NCBI RefSeq assembly: GCF_904063065.1
Contig: NZ_CAJFCL010000006.1
Span: 248,001 to 312,000 of the forward strand
Origin: Pseudomonas paraversuta
GTDB lineage: Bacteria > Pseudomonadota > Gammaproteobacteria > Pseudomonadales > Pseudomonadaceae
DNA: 64,000 bases
Direction of reading: 5' to 3'
Both the position numbers and the translations under genes were made by a program. Shown piece after piece: positions 46,843-55,765 of the stretch. Under the pieces are notes generated by a model. It saw nothing but the letters and a program-made list of their open reading frames with translations, was not told the DNA's origin and did no database searches. Each line of letters starts with the position of its first letter. Positions within the stretch are counted from its first letter, which is position 1.

Positions 46843-47469
46843 TCATTCCAGACCATTACGTTGCGCCAATTCAATAAGATCAACCAGCGAGCGGGCATTG
46901 AGTTTCAATAGAAGACGCGTTTTGTAAGTACTCACGGTCTTGTTACTCAAAAATATGCTGTCGGCTATTTCCTTGTTGCTCTTACCCCTTGCCAGTTGTT
47001 GCAGCACCATCATTTCCCGCCCCGACAGACGATTGATCATATCTGTTTCACTGGTACTACCAAAATTGGAACGCGTGGAGTGCAAGGCCTGGCTCGGAAA
47101 ATAGCTATACCCTGAAAGCACTGCCTTGATCGCACTCAACAGTTCAGTCAAACCTTGCTGCTTGCAAACGTAACCCGCGGCCCCCGCCTGCATGCAACGC
47201 ATGGAAAAATGGCCGGGCACTTGCGAGGTCAACACCAATATCTTTATAGGCATTACAGTTGTTGACAAGCGAGCTATAACTTCAAGGCCGTCAAGCCGGG
47301 GGATTCCGATATCCAGAATCACAATATCGGGTGTGTGCTCGCGAGCAAGTTGCAAAGCATCCACACCATTGTCCGTCTCTGCTATGACTTCGTATCCATG
47401 TCGCTCCATGAGCACGCGCACAGCAAGACGAACTACCGGGTGATCATCCACGATCATTACTTTATTCAT
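46843..47469 (-). CDS. NarL/FixJ-type response regulator
   Basis: 208-residue two-component regulator. The receiver domain has the acidic pair in IVDDHPVVR, the phospho-acceptor Asp in IVILDIGIP, Thr/Ser in LVLTSQVPG and Lys in GYVCKQQG. The C-terminal LuxR-type helix-turn-helix is LSGREMMVLQQLARGKSNKEIADSIFLSNKTVSTYKTRLLLKL. It resembles the RocA1/BvgA-like branch of Pseudomonas regulators. No histidine kinase is adjacent, so it is an orphan here. The start has only a weak ribosome-binding site. Confidence 0.92.
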   Translation of the reverse strand: MNKVMIVDDHPVVRLAVRVLMERHGYEVIAETDNGVDALQLAREHTPDIVILDIGIPRLDGLEVIARLSTTVMPIKILVLTSQVPGHFSMRCMQAGAAGYVCKQQGLTELLSAIKAVLSGYSYFPSQALHSTRSNFGSTSETDMINRLSGREMMVLQQLARGKSNKEIADSIFLSNKTVSTYKTRLLLKLNARSLVDLIELAQRNGLE

Positions 47470-47972
47470 GGGACAATTCCATTTTTCGCCGTTCTAAATT
47501 TTAGAGCCAATACAATAACCTAGTCATAACAGCCTGGGCATACCTCCTTGCCAGGTACCAACATTCAAAGAAAATTCCTACACGAAATAAAGATTTATCC
47601 TAAAAAACAACACCAAACGATTATTAGTCCCTCTCGCAAAACCTGTGGGCACTGTGTGCCGTACAAGAAAGACCTAAGATTGTATATTCAACCTTAATTG
47701 CGACTCACAGGCATTACTACAAACTGTAGTAAGTTCCATCAGGTTCACCTGGCGACTTGAAGTGCGCACGCTGCGCCAACCCGAAATCAAGCCCATGATC
47801 ATGCCGCCAACAGCCCTGGTATTGCATTTTTCAATTTGATCCGTATCAAAATACAACATCAGAACACATTAATCTGTTTCTGATTAATTCAAACTATGCC
47901 GAAAGTTTTTTACCCGCAAAGACATGTATGTGTATACCTCTGATGTTGACAACGACACTTCAGGCAGAGCAA
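47470..47972. promoter_or_regulatory. AT-rich 500-base gap upstream of the response regulator
   Basis: No supported gene. The region is more AT-rich than its surroundings. It contains a perfect 8-bp inverted repeat TTACTACA-AAC-TGTAGTAA at 47714-47732, a candidate operator. A 61-codon open frame on the minus strand (47674-47859) lacks a ribosome-binding site and was not accepted. The response-regulator promoter should lie near 47480-47600. Confidence 0.4.
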
Positions 47973-48002
47973 AAAAAACCCGGCCTGAAGGCCGGGTTTT
48001 TT
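47973..48002. terminator. Terminator of argG
   Basis: A-rich tract and CCCGGCCT pair with AGGCCGGG and a T tract. The structure is symmetrical and works on both strands. It begins 15 bases beyond the argG stop on the minus strand. Confidence 0.92.
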
Positions 48003-48016
48003 CATGTGTGCATATA

Positions 48017-49234
48017 TCAGAACAGTTTACGGCCTTTATTCGCAGCAATACGCATGCGCAAGGCGTTCAACTTGATGAATCCAGCGGCATCAGCCTGGTT
48101 GTAAGCGCCGCCGTCTTCTTCGAATGTTGCAATATTTGCATCAAACAACGATTCATCAGATTTACGACCGGTAACGATCACGTTGCCTTTGTACAGCTTG
48201 AGGCGAACTACACCGTTAACGTGAGCCTGGGAAGCATCAATCATTTGTTGCAGCATGATGCGCTCAGGGCTCCACCAGTAGCCGGTGTAGATCAGGCTGG
48301 CGTACTTGGGCATCAACTCGTCTTTCAGGTGTGCAACTTCACGGTCCAGAGTAATCGACTCAATGGCACGGTGAGCGCGCAGCATAATGGTGCCGCCCGG
48401 AGTTTCGTAGCAGCCACGGGACTTCATGCCGACATAACGGTTTTCAACGATGTCGAGACGGCCAATGCCGTGCTCGCCGCCGATACGGTTCAAGGTCGCC
48501 AGGACTGTAGCCGGGGTCATTTCAACGCCGTCCAGCGCGACGATATCACCGTTGCGGTAGGTCAGTTCCAGGTACTGCGGGGTGTCAGGCGCTTTCTCCG
48601 GGGAGACGGTCCAACGCCACATGTCTTCTTCATGCTCGGTCCAGGTGTCTTCCAGCACGCCGCCCTCGTAAGAGATGTGCAGCAAGTTGGCGTCCATCGA
48701 GTACGGCGATTTTTTCTTGCCGTGACGCTCGATCGGGATGGAATGCTTTTCAGCATAATCCATCAGCTTTTCACGGGAGAGCAGATCCCACTCACGCCAT
48801 GGCGCAATTACCTTCACACCAGGCTTCAGTGCGTAGGCACCCAGTTCGAAACGAACCTGATCGTTACCCTTGCCTGTCGCGCCATGGGAGATGGCATCTG
48901 CACCGGTTTCGTTGGCGATTTCGATCAGGCGCTTGGCAATCAGCGGACGTGCGATGGAAGTACCCAGCAGGTACTCGCCTTCGTAAACGGTGTTGGCGCG
49001 GAACATAGGGAACACGAAGTCTCGAACAAACTCTTCGCGCAGGTCATCAATATAGATTTCCTTGACGCCCATGGCTTGCGCCTTGGCGCGTGCAGGCTCG
49101 ACCTCTTCCCCCTGACCCAGGTCAGCGGTGAAGGTTACGACTTCACAGTTATAAGTATCCTGCAGCCACTTGAGGATCACCGAAGTGTCCAGGCCGCCCG
49201 AATAAGCCAGAACGACCTTGTTTACGTCCGCCAT
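48017..49234 (-). CDS. argG: Argininosuccinate synthase
   Basis: 405-residue enzyme that joins citrulline and aspartate with ATP in arginine synthesis. The N-terminal ATP pyrophosphatase loop [15 protein letters not shown] is intact. Other family segments are [28 protein letters not shown] and [15 protein letters not shown]. The ATG at 49234 begins the standard [14 protein letters not shown]; 25 extra in-frame codons upstream are not part of the gene. argF lies 5.6 kb downstream in the window, on the other strand. Confidence 0.97.
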   Translation of the reverse strand: MADVNKVVLAYSGGLDTSVILKWLQDTYNCEVVTFTADLGQGEEVEPARAKAQAMGVKEIYIDDLREEFVRDFVFPMFRANTVYEGEYLLGTSIARPLIAKRLIEIANETGADAISHGATGKGNDQVRFELGAYALKPGVKVIAPWREWDLLSREKLMDYAEKHSIPIERHGKKKSPYSMDANLLHISYEGGVLEDTWTEHEEDMWRWTVSPEKAPDTPQYLELTYRNGDIVALDGVEMTPATVLATLNRIGGEHGIGRLDIVENRYVGMKSRGCYETPGGTIMLRAHRAIESITLDREVAHLKDELMPKYASLIYTGYWWSPERIMLQQMIDASQAHVNGVVRLKLYKGNVIVTGRKSDESLFDANIATFEEDGGAYNQADAAGFIKLNALRMRIAANKGRKLF

Positions 49235-49362
49235 GCCATCACTCCACGGGTTGTTCGAAAAGCCGAACAGTCTACCGCTCAAGTGGGAGAAATTACAGAG
49301 GCGCGACACGTTAAGACGACAAAGCGACAGTAAGTTTCAACAAGGCGACCAGTCGTCGCAAC

Positions 49363-50268
49363 TCAGGACGGCGTACCCAAACTCGCCACACTGGCTGACG
49401 GGGCGGCTTTTCCGGGCTCGGGCACACGCTCCATGCGCACGCTGACACGACGGTTTTTAGCGCGGTTGCTGGCACTGGTATTAGGCACCAAGGGGTATTG
49501 TTCGCCATGGAAGCGCAACGTCATCTGCGATTCTTGCATGCCGCTTTCCTTGAAGTAGTTCATCACCGCCAGGGCCCGGCGCCGCGACAACTCACGATTG
49601 GTCAAACGATTGCCGCTATTGTCTGAATAGCCGTCAAGGATGAGGTGATTGACCGTAGGGTCTGCCTTTAAGTAGTCGAGCATGACTTGCAAATTGGTCC
49701 GGGCCTTGATGTCCAGCTCGATGCCACCGTCTGGAAATCCGATCTGGCTGTGGCGCACCTGCTCGAAGTTTTTGGCCAACAGCTTCGTAGTACAGGCCTC
49801 ATAATCGCCGTAGGCCTGGCGAAACTTGACCGGCAATAAACGAACCTCCGACAAACCGCCGGCAGGCGAGTAATGCCTCACCAGGGGGCTACGGCCTTCC
49901 AGCAGGCCACGAAACAAGCGCCCTGCCTGGGCCTGCGAACTGTTGAAAAGTACGTGGCCGCGCCCTATGCGCACCGGCCCCAGATCAATGTCACCCCGAC
50001 CCGGCTGCCACGGCGCAGCGGCTGCCAGCAAGGTTGCAGAACCTTCACCCAGCATTGAGTTGTAGGCATTGAGGCGAAATACGGCCTGCTCACCTGCACG
50101 GCGCACGAAGGCTCCCGAACCGAAATCGGTAATAGGCTGGATCAGCCGGCATTCAAATTTGTCGCCCTCGACCTTCCACTCAATATTCTCCAGTCGAGTC
50201 TGAAAAGTCAGGGCCATGGCTGGCAGGCTGGCAAACATGCCGAGCAGAATGAAATAACACTGGCGCAC
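49363..50268 (-). CDS. motY: Flagellar motor protein MotY (OmpA family)
   Basis: Periplasmic protein of 301 residues forming part of the ring that anchors the flagellar stator. A signal peptide (CYFILLGMFASLPAMA|LTFQ) is followed by a MotY-specific beta domain (about 25-165) and a C-terminal OmpA peptidoglycan-binding domain (LDGYSDNSGNRLTNRELSRRRALAVMNYF, ASNRAKNRRVSVRME). The start is GTG at 50268, five bases after GGAGG; the in-frame TTG at 50295 has none. It sits between argG and pyrC as in P. aeruginosa. Confidence 0.92.
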   Translation of the reverse strand: MRQCYFILLGMFASLPAMALTFQTRLENIEWKVEGDKFECRLIQPITDFGSGAFVRRAGEQAVFRLNAYNSMLGEGSATLLAAAAPWQPGRGDIDLGPVRIGRGHVLFNSSQAQAGRLFRGLLEGRSPLVRHYSPAGGLSEVRLLPVKFRQAYGDYEACTTKLLAKNFEQVRHSQIGFPDGGIELDIKARTNLQVMLDYLKADPTVNHLILDGYSDNSGNRLTNRELSRRRALAVMNYFKESGMQESQMTLRFHGEQYPLVPNTSASNRAKNRRVSVRMERVPEPGKAAPSASVASLGTPS

Positions 50269-50423
50269 CGCAGCCTCCACAGCCTTGTACTGCAAAAAAA
50301 CAGTCCGTCGGTTTACCGCAGACCCTTCGTATATCGGTTAGCCGCGACAAAACTTGATAGCGAGTGCCTGAGAGAGTCTTTTCCGGTAGCATTCGCATCA
50401 GTTTGACCCGCCTGGAATTCCCA

Positions 50424-51470
50424 ATGTCTGACCGCCTGACCCTGCTGCGTCCCGACGACTGGCATATACATCTTCGCGATGGTGCTGTGTTGCCCCACAC
50501 TGTCGCAGATGTGGCGCGCACTTTTGGCCGCGCCATCATCATGCCAAACCTGGTACCTCCGGTGCGTAATGCCGCCGAAGCAGATGCCTACCGCCAGCGC
50601 ATTTTGGCTGCTCGCCCGGCTGGTAGCCGTTTCGAGCCGCTGATGGTGCTTTACCTCACTGACCGTACCCAGCCTGAAGACATCCGCACGGCCAAGGCCT
50701 GTGGCTTCGTGCACGCCGCCAAGCTGTATCCGGCTGGCGCCACGACCAACTCCGATTCTGGCGTGACCAGCATCGATGCGATCTTCCCGGTCCTTGAAGT
50801 CATGGCCGAAGTCGGCATGCCCTTGCTGATACACGGCGAAGTTACCCGCGCCAACGTCGACGTGTTTGACCGCGAAAAAATCTTTATCGACGAGCATATG
50901 CGCCGCGTTGTTGATCGCTTCCCGACCCTAAAAGTCGTGTTCGAGCACATCACCACCGCAGATGCAGTGCAGTTCGTCAATGAAGCTTCGGCTAACGTAG
51001 GCGCAACCATTACGGCTCACCACCTGCTTTACAACCGCAACCACATGCTGGTTGGCGGCATTCGCCCGCACTTCTATTGCCTGCCGATCCTCAAGCGCAA
51101 CACCCATCAGGAAGCCCTGCTGGATGCGGCCACGAGCGGCAGCGAGAAGTTCTTCCTGGGCACAGACTCGGCGCCCCATGCCCAGCATGCCAAAGAAGCC
51201 GCGTGCGGATGTGCCGGGTGCTACACCGCCTACGCAGCCATCGAGATGTATGCCGAAGCATTTGAACAGCGTAACGCGCTGGACAAACTGGAAGCCTTTG
51301 CCAGCTTGAACGGCCCCCGTTTCTACGGACTGGCCCCCAGTACCGAACACATCACCCTGGTTCGCCAGGAGTGGACCGCCCCAACCAGTCTGCCATTCGG
51401 CGAGCTGACCGTAATTCCGCTGCGCGCCGGTGAAAAACTGCGCTGGCGCCTGCTGGAGGAACAGCTGTGA
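50424..51470 (+). CDS. pyrC: Dihydroorotase
   Basis: 348-residue zinc amidohydrolase of pyrimidine synthesis, short type II form. Metal ligands are in DWHIHLRDG, the carboxylated Lys in AAKLYPAG, His in LLIHGEV and FEHITT, and Asp in LGTDSAPH. The start at 50424 gives [13 protein letters not shown]. The stop overlaps the rnt start. Confidence 0.96.
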   Translation: MSDRLTLLRPDDWHIHLRDGAVLPHTVADVARTFGRAIIMPNLVPPVRNAAEADAYRQRILAARPAGSRFEPLMVLYLTDRTQPEDIRTAKACGFVHAAKLYPAGATTNSDSGVTSIDAIFPVLEVMAEVGMPLLIHGEVTRANVDVFDREKIFIDEHMRRVVDRFPTLKVVFEHITTADAVQFVNEASANVGATITAHHLLYNRNHMLVGGIRPHFYCLPILKRNTHQEALLDAATSGSEKFFLGTDSAPHAQHAKEAACGCAGCYTAYAAIEMYAEAFEQRNALDKLEAFASLNGPRFYGLAPSTEHITLVRQEWTAPTSLPFGELTVIPLRAGEKLRWRLLEEQL

Positions 51471-52141
51471 GTGACGACCATTATGATGACGAACACGAAG
51501 GCGGTCATGGCGGCGGCTCACGCCACCCGATGGCCGAGCGTTTTCGCGGCTATCTGCCGGTCGTAATCGATGTTGAAACCGGCGGTTTCAACAGCGCCAC
51601 TGATGCCTTGCTGGAAATTGCAGCGGTCACCATCGGCATGGATGAAAGAGGCTTTGTGTATCCCGAACACACCTATTTCCACCGTGTTGAACCCTTCGAA
51701 GGCGCGAACATCGAAGCTGCGGCACTGGAATTTACCGGTATCAAGCTTGATCACCCGTTGCGCATGGCTGTCAGCGAAGAAACGGCCCTGACCGACATCT
51801 TCCGTGGCGTGCGTAAAGCCCTGAAAGCCAACGGCTGCAAACGCGCCATTCTGGTGGGTCACAACAGCAGCTTTGACCTGGGTTTCCTCAACGCAGCTGT
51901 CGCGCGTCTGGACATGAAACGCAACCCGTTTCACCCGTTCTCCAGCTTCGACACCGCCACCCTGGCAGGCCTGGCATACGGCCAGACGGTATTGGCCAAA
52001 GCCTGTCAAACAGCCGATATCGACTTTGACGGCCGTGAAGCTCACTCGGCACGCTATGACACTGAAAAGACCGCCGAGCTGTTCTGCGGCATTGTTAACC
52101 GCTGGAAACAAATGGGTGGCTGGAAAGACTTCAACGACTGA
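51467..52141 (+). CDS. rnt: Ribonuclease T
   Basis: 224-residue DEDD exonuclease that trims tRNA and other stable RNA 3' ends. The four acidic residues lie in [20 protein letters not shown] and [14 protein letters not shown] (with the catalytic His). The start is GTG at 51467 overlapping the pyrC stop, with GGAGGA 6 bases upstream, so translation is coupled. The N-terminus is acidic and His-rich ([15 protein letters not shown]). A terminator follows. Confidence 0.95.
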   Translation: MSDDHYDDEHEGGHGGGSRHPMAERFRGYLPVVIDVETGGFNSATDALLEIAAVTIGMDERGFVYPEHTYFHRVEPFEGANIEAAALEFTGIKLDHPLRMAVSEETALTDIFRGVRKALKANGCKRAILVGHNSSFDLGFLNAAVARLDMKRNPFHPFSSFDTATLAGLAYGQTVLAKACQTADIDFDGREAHSARYDTEKTAELFCGIVNRWKQMGGWKDFND

Positions 52142-52171
52142 TCCTGTGGTCAAGGCTTACTTCACCCCATA

Positions 52172-52201
52172 AAAAAACCGGACCCAGGGTCCGGTTTTTT
52201 T
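52172..52201. terminator. Terminator between rnt and the peroxiredoxin gene
   Basis: An A run and CCGGACC pair with GGTCCGG and seven Ts; symmetrical, between convergent genes. Confidence 0.92.
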
Positions 52202-52218
52202 ATGCCTGAAGCAGACCC

Positions 52219-52821
52219 TTACAGCTGGTCAGCATTCTCGGTCAGGTAAGCAGCAACGCCTGCAGTCGAAGCAGTCATGCCTTTGTCGCCTTTCTTCCAG
52301 TTGGCAGGGCAAACTTCGCCGTGCTCTTCGTGGAATTGCAGAGCGTCAACCAGACGCAGCAGCTCATCCATGTTACGGCCCAGTGGCAGGTCGTTAACGA
52401 TCTGGGAGCGAACAACGCCTTTGTCATCGATCAGGAATGCGCCACGCAGAGCAACGCCGCCTTCGGTTTCAACGTCATAAGCCTTGCAGATTGCGTGATT
52501 GATGTCGGCTGCCATGGTGTATTTCACCTGGCCGATGCCGCCATTGTTCACTGGCGTGTTGCGCCATGCGTTGTGAGTGAAATGGGAGTCGATGGACACG
52601 GCTACCACTTCAACGTTACGCGCCTGGAACTCAGGAATGCGGTGATCCAGAGCAATCAGCTCGGACGGGCAAACGAAAGTGAAGTCCAGCGGGTAGAAGA
52701 ACACCAGGCCATATTTGCCTTTGATGGCAGTGGACAGCGAGAAGCTGTCAACGATTTCGCCATTGCCGAGTACGGCTGCGACGGTGAAGTCAGGGGCTTG
52801 TTTGCCTACGAGTACGCTCAT
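52219..52821 (-). CDS. 2-Cys peroxiredoxin (AhpC/TSA)
   Basis: 200-residue thiol peroxidase. The peroxidatic Cys is in FYPLDFTFVCPSEL and the resolving Cys in HGEVCPANW, a typical 2-Cys form. WRNTPVNNGGIG and GVALRGAFLIDDKG are family segments. The start at 52821 has AGGAG upstream. It corresponds by position to PA3529. It is divergent from bfd and adds to the iron/redox theme here. Confidence 0.93.
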   Translation of the reverse strand: MSVLVGKQAPDFTVAAVLGNGEIVDSFSLSTAIKGKYGLVFFYPLDFTFVCPSELIALDHRIPEFQARNVEVVAVSIDSHFTHNAWRNTPVNNGGIGQVKYTMAADINHAICKAYDVETEGGVALRGAFLIDDKGVVRSQIVNDLPLGRNMDELLRLVDALQFHEEHGEVCPANWKKGDKGMTASTAGVAAYLTENADQL

Positions 52822-53037
52822 TGGATATCTCCTGGTGTGCAACGTGAAAAACGGGACCCGGCCAGGCTGCCATCGTGAAACAACAGCCTTGAAACCAGCT
52901 CTCGCGGAAAAAATGACCGTCCATCATACACCGCTCGTCCGAACCGGCCTTAACCCTTTTTCACCCCCCGAAAAACTCTCGACTCATACCGTTCGTCACT
53001 ACAGGACCGCCAAGGCCTGATTGAGACTCAAGGTACT

Positions 53038-53066
53038 TTGACAATCATTCTCGTTAACATTAAGAT
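53038..53066 (+). promoter_or_regulatory. Sigma-70 promoter of bfd overlapped by a Fur-like site
   Basis: TTGACA (53038-53043), 17 bases, then TAAGAT (53061-53066): a near-consensus promoter 39 bases before bfd. The spacer and -35 contain GACAATCATTCTCGTTAAC (53040-53058), which resembles a Fur box (AATCATTCTCGTT). Iron-bound Fur there would block RNA polymerase, consistent with bfd being induced by low iron in P. aeruginosa. Confidence 0.7.
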
Positions 53067-53104
53067 CCTTCGCATTGAATCCCAACCAGCGATGGTTCTT
53101 ATTT

Positions 53105-53323
53105 ATGTACGTTTGCCTTTGCACTGGCGTCACCGATGGAAAAATCCGCGACGCAATCTACGACGGTTGCTGCAGCTACCGTGAAGTGCGTGAAGCGACG
53201 GGTGTCGCAAGCCAATGTGGTAAATGTGCCTGTCTGGCCAAGCAAGTGGTTCGTGAAACCCTGTCCTCGTTGCAAGCCAGCCAGTCTGTGATGAGTTATC
53301 CGGCGGAATTTTCAGTCGCCTGA
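53105..53323 (+). CDS. bfd: Bacterioferritin-associated ferredoxin
   Basis: 72-residue [2Fe-2S] protein that docks on bacterioferritin and passes electrons to release its iron. The four Cys ligands are in YVCLCTGV and SQCGKCACLAK, the Bfd-specific spacing. The ATG at 53105 is the conserved start; ten further in-frame residues upstream contain promoter-proximal sequence. It lies just before bfr with its own terminator between, so the two can be oppositely regulated. Confidence 0.96.
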   Translation: MYVCLCTGVTDGKIRDAIYDGCCSYREVREATGVASQCGKCACLAKQVVRETLSSLQASQSVMSYPAEFSVA

Positions 53324-53341
53324 ATCGAGAATTTTGAAGAG

Positions 53342-53365
53342 CCGGACTTAATGTCCGGTTTTTTT
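53342..53365 (+). terminator. Terminator of bfd
   Basis: CCGGAC pairs with GTCCGG around TTAAT, followed by seven Ts. Confidence 0.88.
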
Positions 53366-53484
53366 ATGTCTAAAATTCAAGCGCTTAGGACCAAGACGCG
53401 GAACACAAACATTCTTATTCCGATTAATTTTCATTTATTATTCAAACACTTAGGTTTGACAGTCGTAAGTACGCGGATCAAACT

Positions 53485-53512
53485 CTGCCTTATATACGGT
53501 TACTTAAGGCAG
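53485..53512 (+). promoter_or_regulatory. Leader hairpin overlapping the bfr ribosome-binding region
   Basis: CTGCCTTA (53485-53492) pairs with TAAGGCAG (53505-53512) around a 12-nt loop. The 3' arm holds AAGG/GCAGG, the only Shine-Dalgarno-like sequence before the bfr ATG at 53522. Folding would hide it, so bfr translation may be controlled through this structure. Confidence 0.5.
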
Positions 53513-53521
53513 GCCCTAGCC

Positions 53522-53992
53522 ATGAAAGGCGACATTTCAGTCATCCAGCACCTCAACAAAATTCTCGGCAACGAACTGGTCGCTATCAACCAATACTTCC
53601 TGCATGCACGCATGTATCAGGATTGGGGCCTGGAGAAGTTGGGTGCACACGAGTACCACGAGTCCATCGACGAGATGAAACACGCGGACAAACTGATCAA
53701 GCGCATCCTGTTCCTTGAAGGCCTGCCAAACGTACAAGACCTGGGCAAGCTGCACATCGGCGAGCACACAAAAGAAATGCTGGAGTGCGACCTGCGCATC
53801 GAAAGGACCGGCCACGCCGATCTCAAGACCGCGATCGCACACTGCGAAGTTGTAGGTGACTTTGGCAGCCGTGAACTTCTGGAAGATATTCTTGAATCTG
53901 AAGAAGAGCATATCGACTGGCTGGAAACACAGCTGGGCCTGATCGACAAAGTAGGGATTGAGAATTACCTGCAGTCGCAAATGGGTGAATAA
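53522..53992 (+). CDS. bfr: Bacterioferritin
   Basis: 156-residue subunit of the 24-mer haem-containing iron store. Ferroxidase ligands Glu18, Glu51, His54, Glu94, Glu127 and His130 are all present, and Met52, the haem ligand, is in EMKHADK. The ATG at 53522 starts the conserved [15 protein letters not shown]; the 57 open codons upstream are leader. It corresponds to BfrB of P. aeruginosa by position. Confidence 0.96.
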   Translation: MKGDISVIQHLNKILGNELVAINQYFLHARMYQDWGLEKLGAHEYHESIDEMKHADKLIKRILFLEGLPNVQDLGKLHIGEHTKEMLECDLRIERTGHADLKTAIAHCEVVGDFGSRELLEDILESEEEHIDWLETQLGLIDKVGIENYLQSQMGE

Positions 53993-54013
53993 CCAACACG
54001 CCACGGCTCAATA

Positions 54014-54052
54014 AAAAAGCCCCGCCCTGTTTAATCAGGAGCGGGGCTTTTT
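54014..54052 (+). terminator. Terminator of bfr
   Basis: AAAAAGCCCCGC pairs with GCGGGGCTTTTT, with further pairing CCTG/CAGG inside; a strong intrinsic terminator. Confidence 0.93.
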
Positions 54053-54055
54053 ATG

Positions 54056-54083
54056 CACGGTCACTTAACTAAAAGTGACCGTG
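54056..54083 (-). terminator. Hairpin downstream of grxD
   Basis: CACGGTCACTT pairs perfectly with AAGTGACCGTG (11 bp) around AACTAA, 10 bases past the grxD stop on the minus strand. It is back to back with the bfr terminator. Confidence 0.65.
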
Positions 54084-54093
54084 GCGATTGTCT

Positions 54094-54435
54094 TCACGCT
54101 TCAGTCTTGCTCGCTGCGGCTTTTTCTACAGCGGCTTTGATCGTCGACTGCAAAGAACCGTCTGCTGCCATCTCGGTCATGATGTCGCTACCGCCGATCA
54201 ATTCACCACCTACCCACAGCTGCGGGAAAGTTGGCCAGTTGGCGTATTTCGGCAGGTTGGCGCGAATTTCAGGATTCTGAAGGATATCCACGTAAGCGAA
54301 TTTCTCACCGCAGGCCATGACAGCTTGCGCAGCTTTAGCCGAAAAGCCGCACTGCGGGGCGTTCGGGGAGCCTTTCATGTAGAGCAGAATGGTGTTGTTA
54401 GCAATCTGTTCTTTAATAGTTTCGATGATATCCAT
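54094..54435 (-). CDS. grxD: Monothiol glutaredoxin, Grx4 type
   Basis: 113-residue Fe-S cluster carrier. The CGFS motif is in NAPQCGFSAKA; NTILLYMKGSP and WPTFPQLWVGGELIGGSDI are the glutathione-binding segments. The ATG at 54435 is the family start; the 49 open codons upstream show no similarity. It is convergent with bfr. Confidence 0.96.
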   Translation of the reverse strand: MDIIETIKEQIANNTILLYMKGSPNAPQCGFSAKAAQAVMACGEKFAYVDILQNPEIRANLPKYANWPTFPQLWVGGELIGGSDIMTEMAADGSLQSTIKAAVEKAAASKTEA

Positions 54436-54696
54436 GGAGCACCTCGGCTGAACTTTCCGACTCAGTTGTCGGCACGGTGGCGCATTGTAACGGAAAGCCG
54501 GGCCTGACGCTCGGTCTCCCCGACAGACAATAGTCCGAATTCCCACCTGCGGAGCAGCGCCAACATGGCACACAATTGCCAAGCAGCCTGAGGGCAGTGT
54601 ACAAATGGGCCGCTGAGGTGAGGCAAACCACTCAATGGTGGTTCAAGCCTGGTGCTCATATAGCGCAAGTCTCGCTCGAACCTCTAAACGCACGAC
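54436..54696. other. Intergenic region between grxD and the argF control site
   Basis: No supported gene. It carries the grxD start signals on the minus strand and a small hairpin AACCAC-TCAATG-GTGGTT at 54627-54644 of unknown meaning. Nothing else is apparent. Confidence 0.3.
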
Positions 54697-54717
54697 CCTT
54701 ATTGGCAAGACGCGACA
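54697..54717 (-). promoter_or_regulatory. ARG box overlapping the argF promoter
   Basis: On the minus strand TGTCGC-N8-AA-N5 is an exact match to the Pseudomonas ArgR half-site consensus. A degenerate second copy (GGTCGT-N8) follows about 20 bases on. The site overlaps TTGGCA (54702-54707), which with TATAAG (54724-54729, 16-base spacer) is the likely argF promoter. ArgR with arginine should repress argF. Confidence 0.75.
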
Positions 54718-54844
54718 TTTCCTTATAAGATCGCGCCTTCCCCTATTTCCGTCGCCCCGTGCGGCTTTCGCCGCAGGTCTCGCCCGTTTTTCCGAAAAAC
54801 CCGGCTTTGAGCATCTGCGATCGTTGCAAAAAAGGTAGTTTATG

Positions 54845-55765
54845 ATGAGCGCAAGGCACTTTCTCTCCCTGATGGATTGCACGCCCGAAGAACTACTCAG
54901 CGTGATTCGTCGCGGTATCGAGCTCAAGGACCTGCGCGAGCGCGGCGTACTCTTCGAACCCCTGAAGAACCGCGTTCTGGGAATGATTTTCGAAAAGTCA
55001 TCGACCCGTACCCGACTGTCTTTTGAAGCCGGCATGATTCAACTTGGCGGTCAGGCCATCTTCCTGTCCCCACGCGATACCCAGTTGGGTCGTGGCGAGC
55101 CGATCGGCGACTGCGCCATTGTCATGTCACGCATGCTTGACGCTGTCATGATCCGCACCTTTGCCCACAGCACCTTGACCGAATTCGCAGCCAATTCCCG
55201 GGTACCGGTCATCAACGGCCTCTCGGACGATCTGCACCCCTGCCAACTGCTGGCCGACATGCAGACCTACCTGGAACATCGCGGCTCGATCAAAGGCAAA
55301 ACCGTGGCCTGGATCGGCGATGGCAACAACATGTGCAACAGCTATATAGAAGCGGCAATCCAGTTCGACTTCCAGCTGCGTGTGGCCTGCCCTGAAGGCT
55401 ATGAGCCCAACCCCGGGTTCGTGGCCCTGGCTGGTGATCGCGTAACCATCGTCCGCGATCCCCGTGAGGCTGTAGAGGGCGCCCATCTGGTGAGTACTGA
55501 CGTCTGGACCTCGATGGGTCAGGAAGAAGAAACGGCCAAGCGTTTAAAGCTGTTTGCACCCTATCAGGTCAACCGCGCCCTGCTCGACCTTGCCGCCGAA
55601 GATGTGCTGTTCATGCACTGCCTGCCTGCGCACCGGGGTGAAGAAATCAGCCTCGACCTGCTGGACGACAAGCGTTCTGTCGCGTGGGATCAGGCCGAAA
55701 ACCGCCTGCACGCGCAAAAAGCACTGCTCGAATTTCTCGTTCAACCGGCGTACCAACCCGTATGA
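54845..55765 (+). CDS. argF: Ornithine carbamoyltransferase, anabolic
   Basis: 306-residue enzyme that makes citrulline from ornithine and carbamoyl phosphate. The carbamoyl-phosphate loop SSTRTR, the HPCQLLADM segment and [10 protein letters not shown] are intact. The start at 54845 gives the conserved [11 protein letters not shown]; an ATG at 54842 is equally well spaced from AAGG. It overlaps the next gene by 4 bases. Control by ArgR is likely from the ARG box upstream. Confidence 0.96.
   Translation: MSARHFLSLMDCTPEELLSVIRRGIELKDLRERGVLFEPLKNRVLGMIFEKSSTRTRLSFEAGMIQLGGQAIFLSPRDTQLGRGEPIGDCAIVMSRMLDAVMIRTFAHSTLTEFAANSRVPVINGLSDDLHPCQLLADMQTYLEHRGSIKGKTVAWIGDGNNMCNSYIEAAIQFDFQLRVACPEGYEPNPGFVALAGDRVTIVRDPREAVEGAHLVSTDVWTSMGQEEETAKRLKLFAPYQVNRALLDLAAEDVLFMHCLPAHRGEEISLDLLDDKRSVAWDQAENRLHAQKALLEFLVQPAYQPV

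Noticed and set aside
47674..47859. 61-codon open frame on the minus strand in the gap after the response regulator
   Set aside because: No ribosome-binding site, no recognised similarity and it spans an inverted repeat; kept only as part of the gap description.
47924..49333. 469-codon open frame on the plus strand over argG
   Set aside because: It starts in the argG terminator and is the complement of a highly conserved gene; no independent protein features.
53351..53521. N-terminal extension of bacterioferritin
   Set aside because: The extra 57 codons include the bfd terminator T tract and AT-rich leader; homologues start at MKGDIS.
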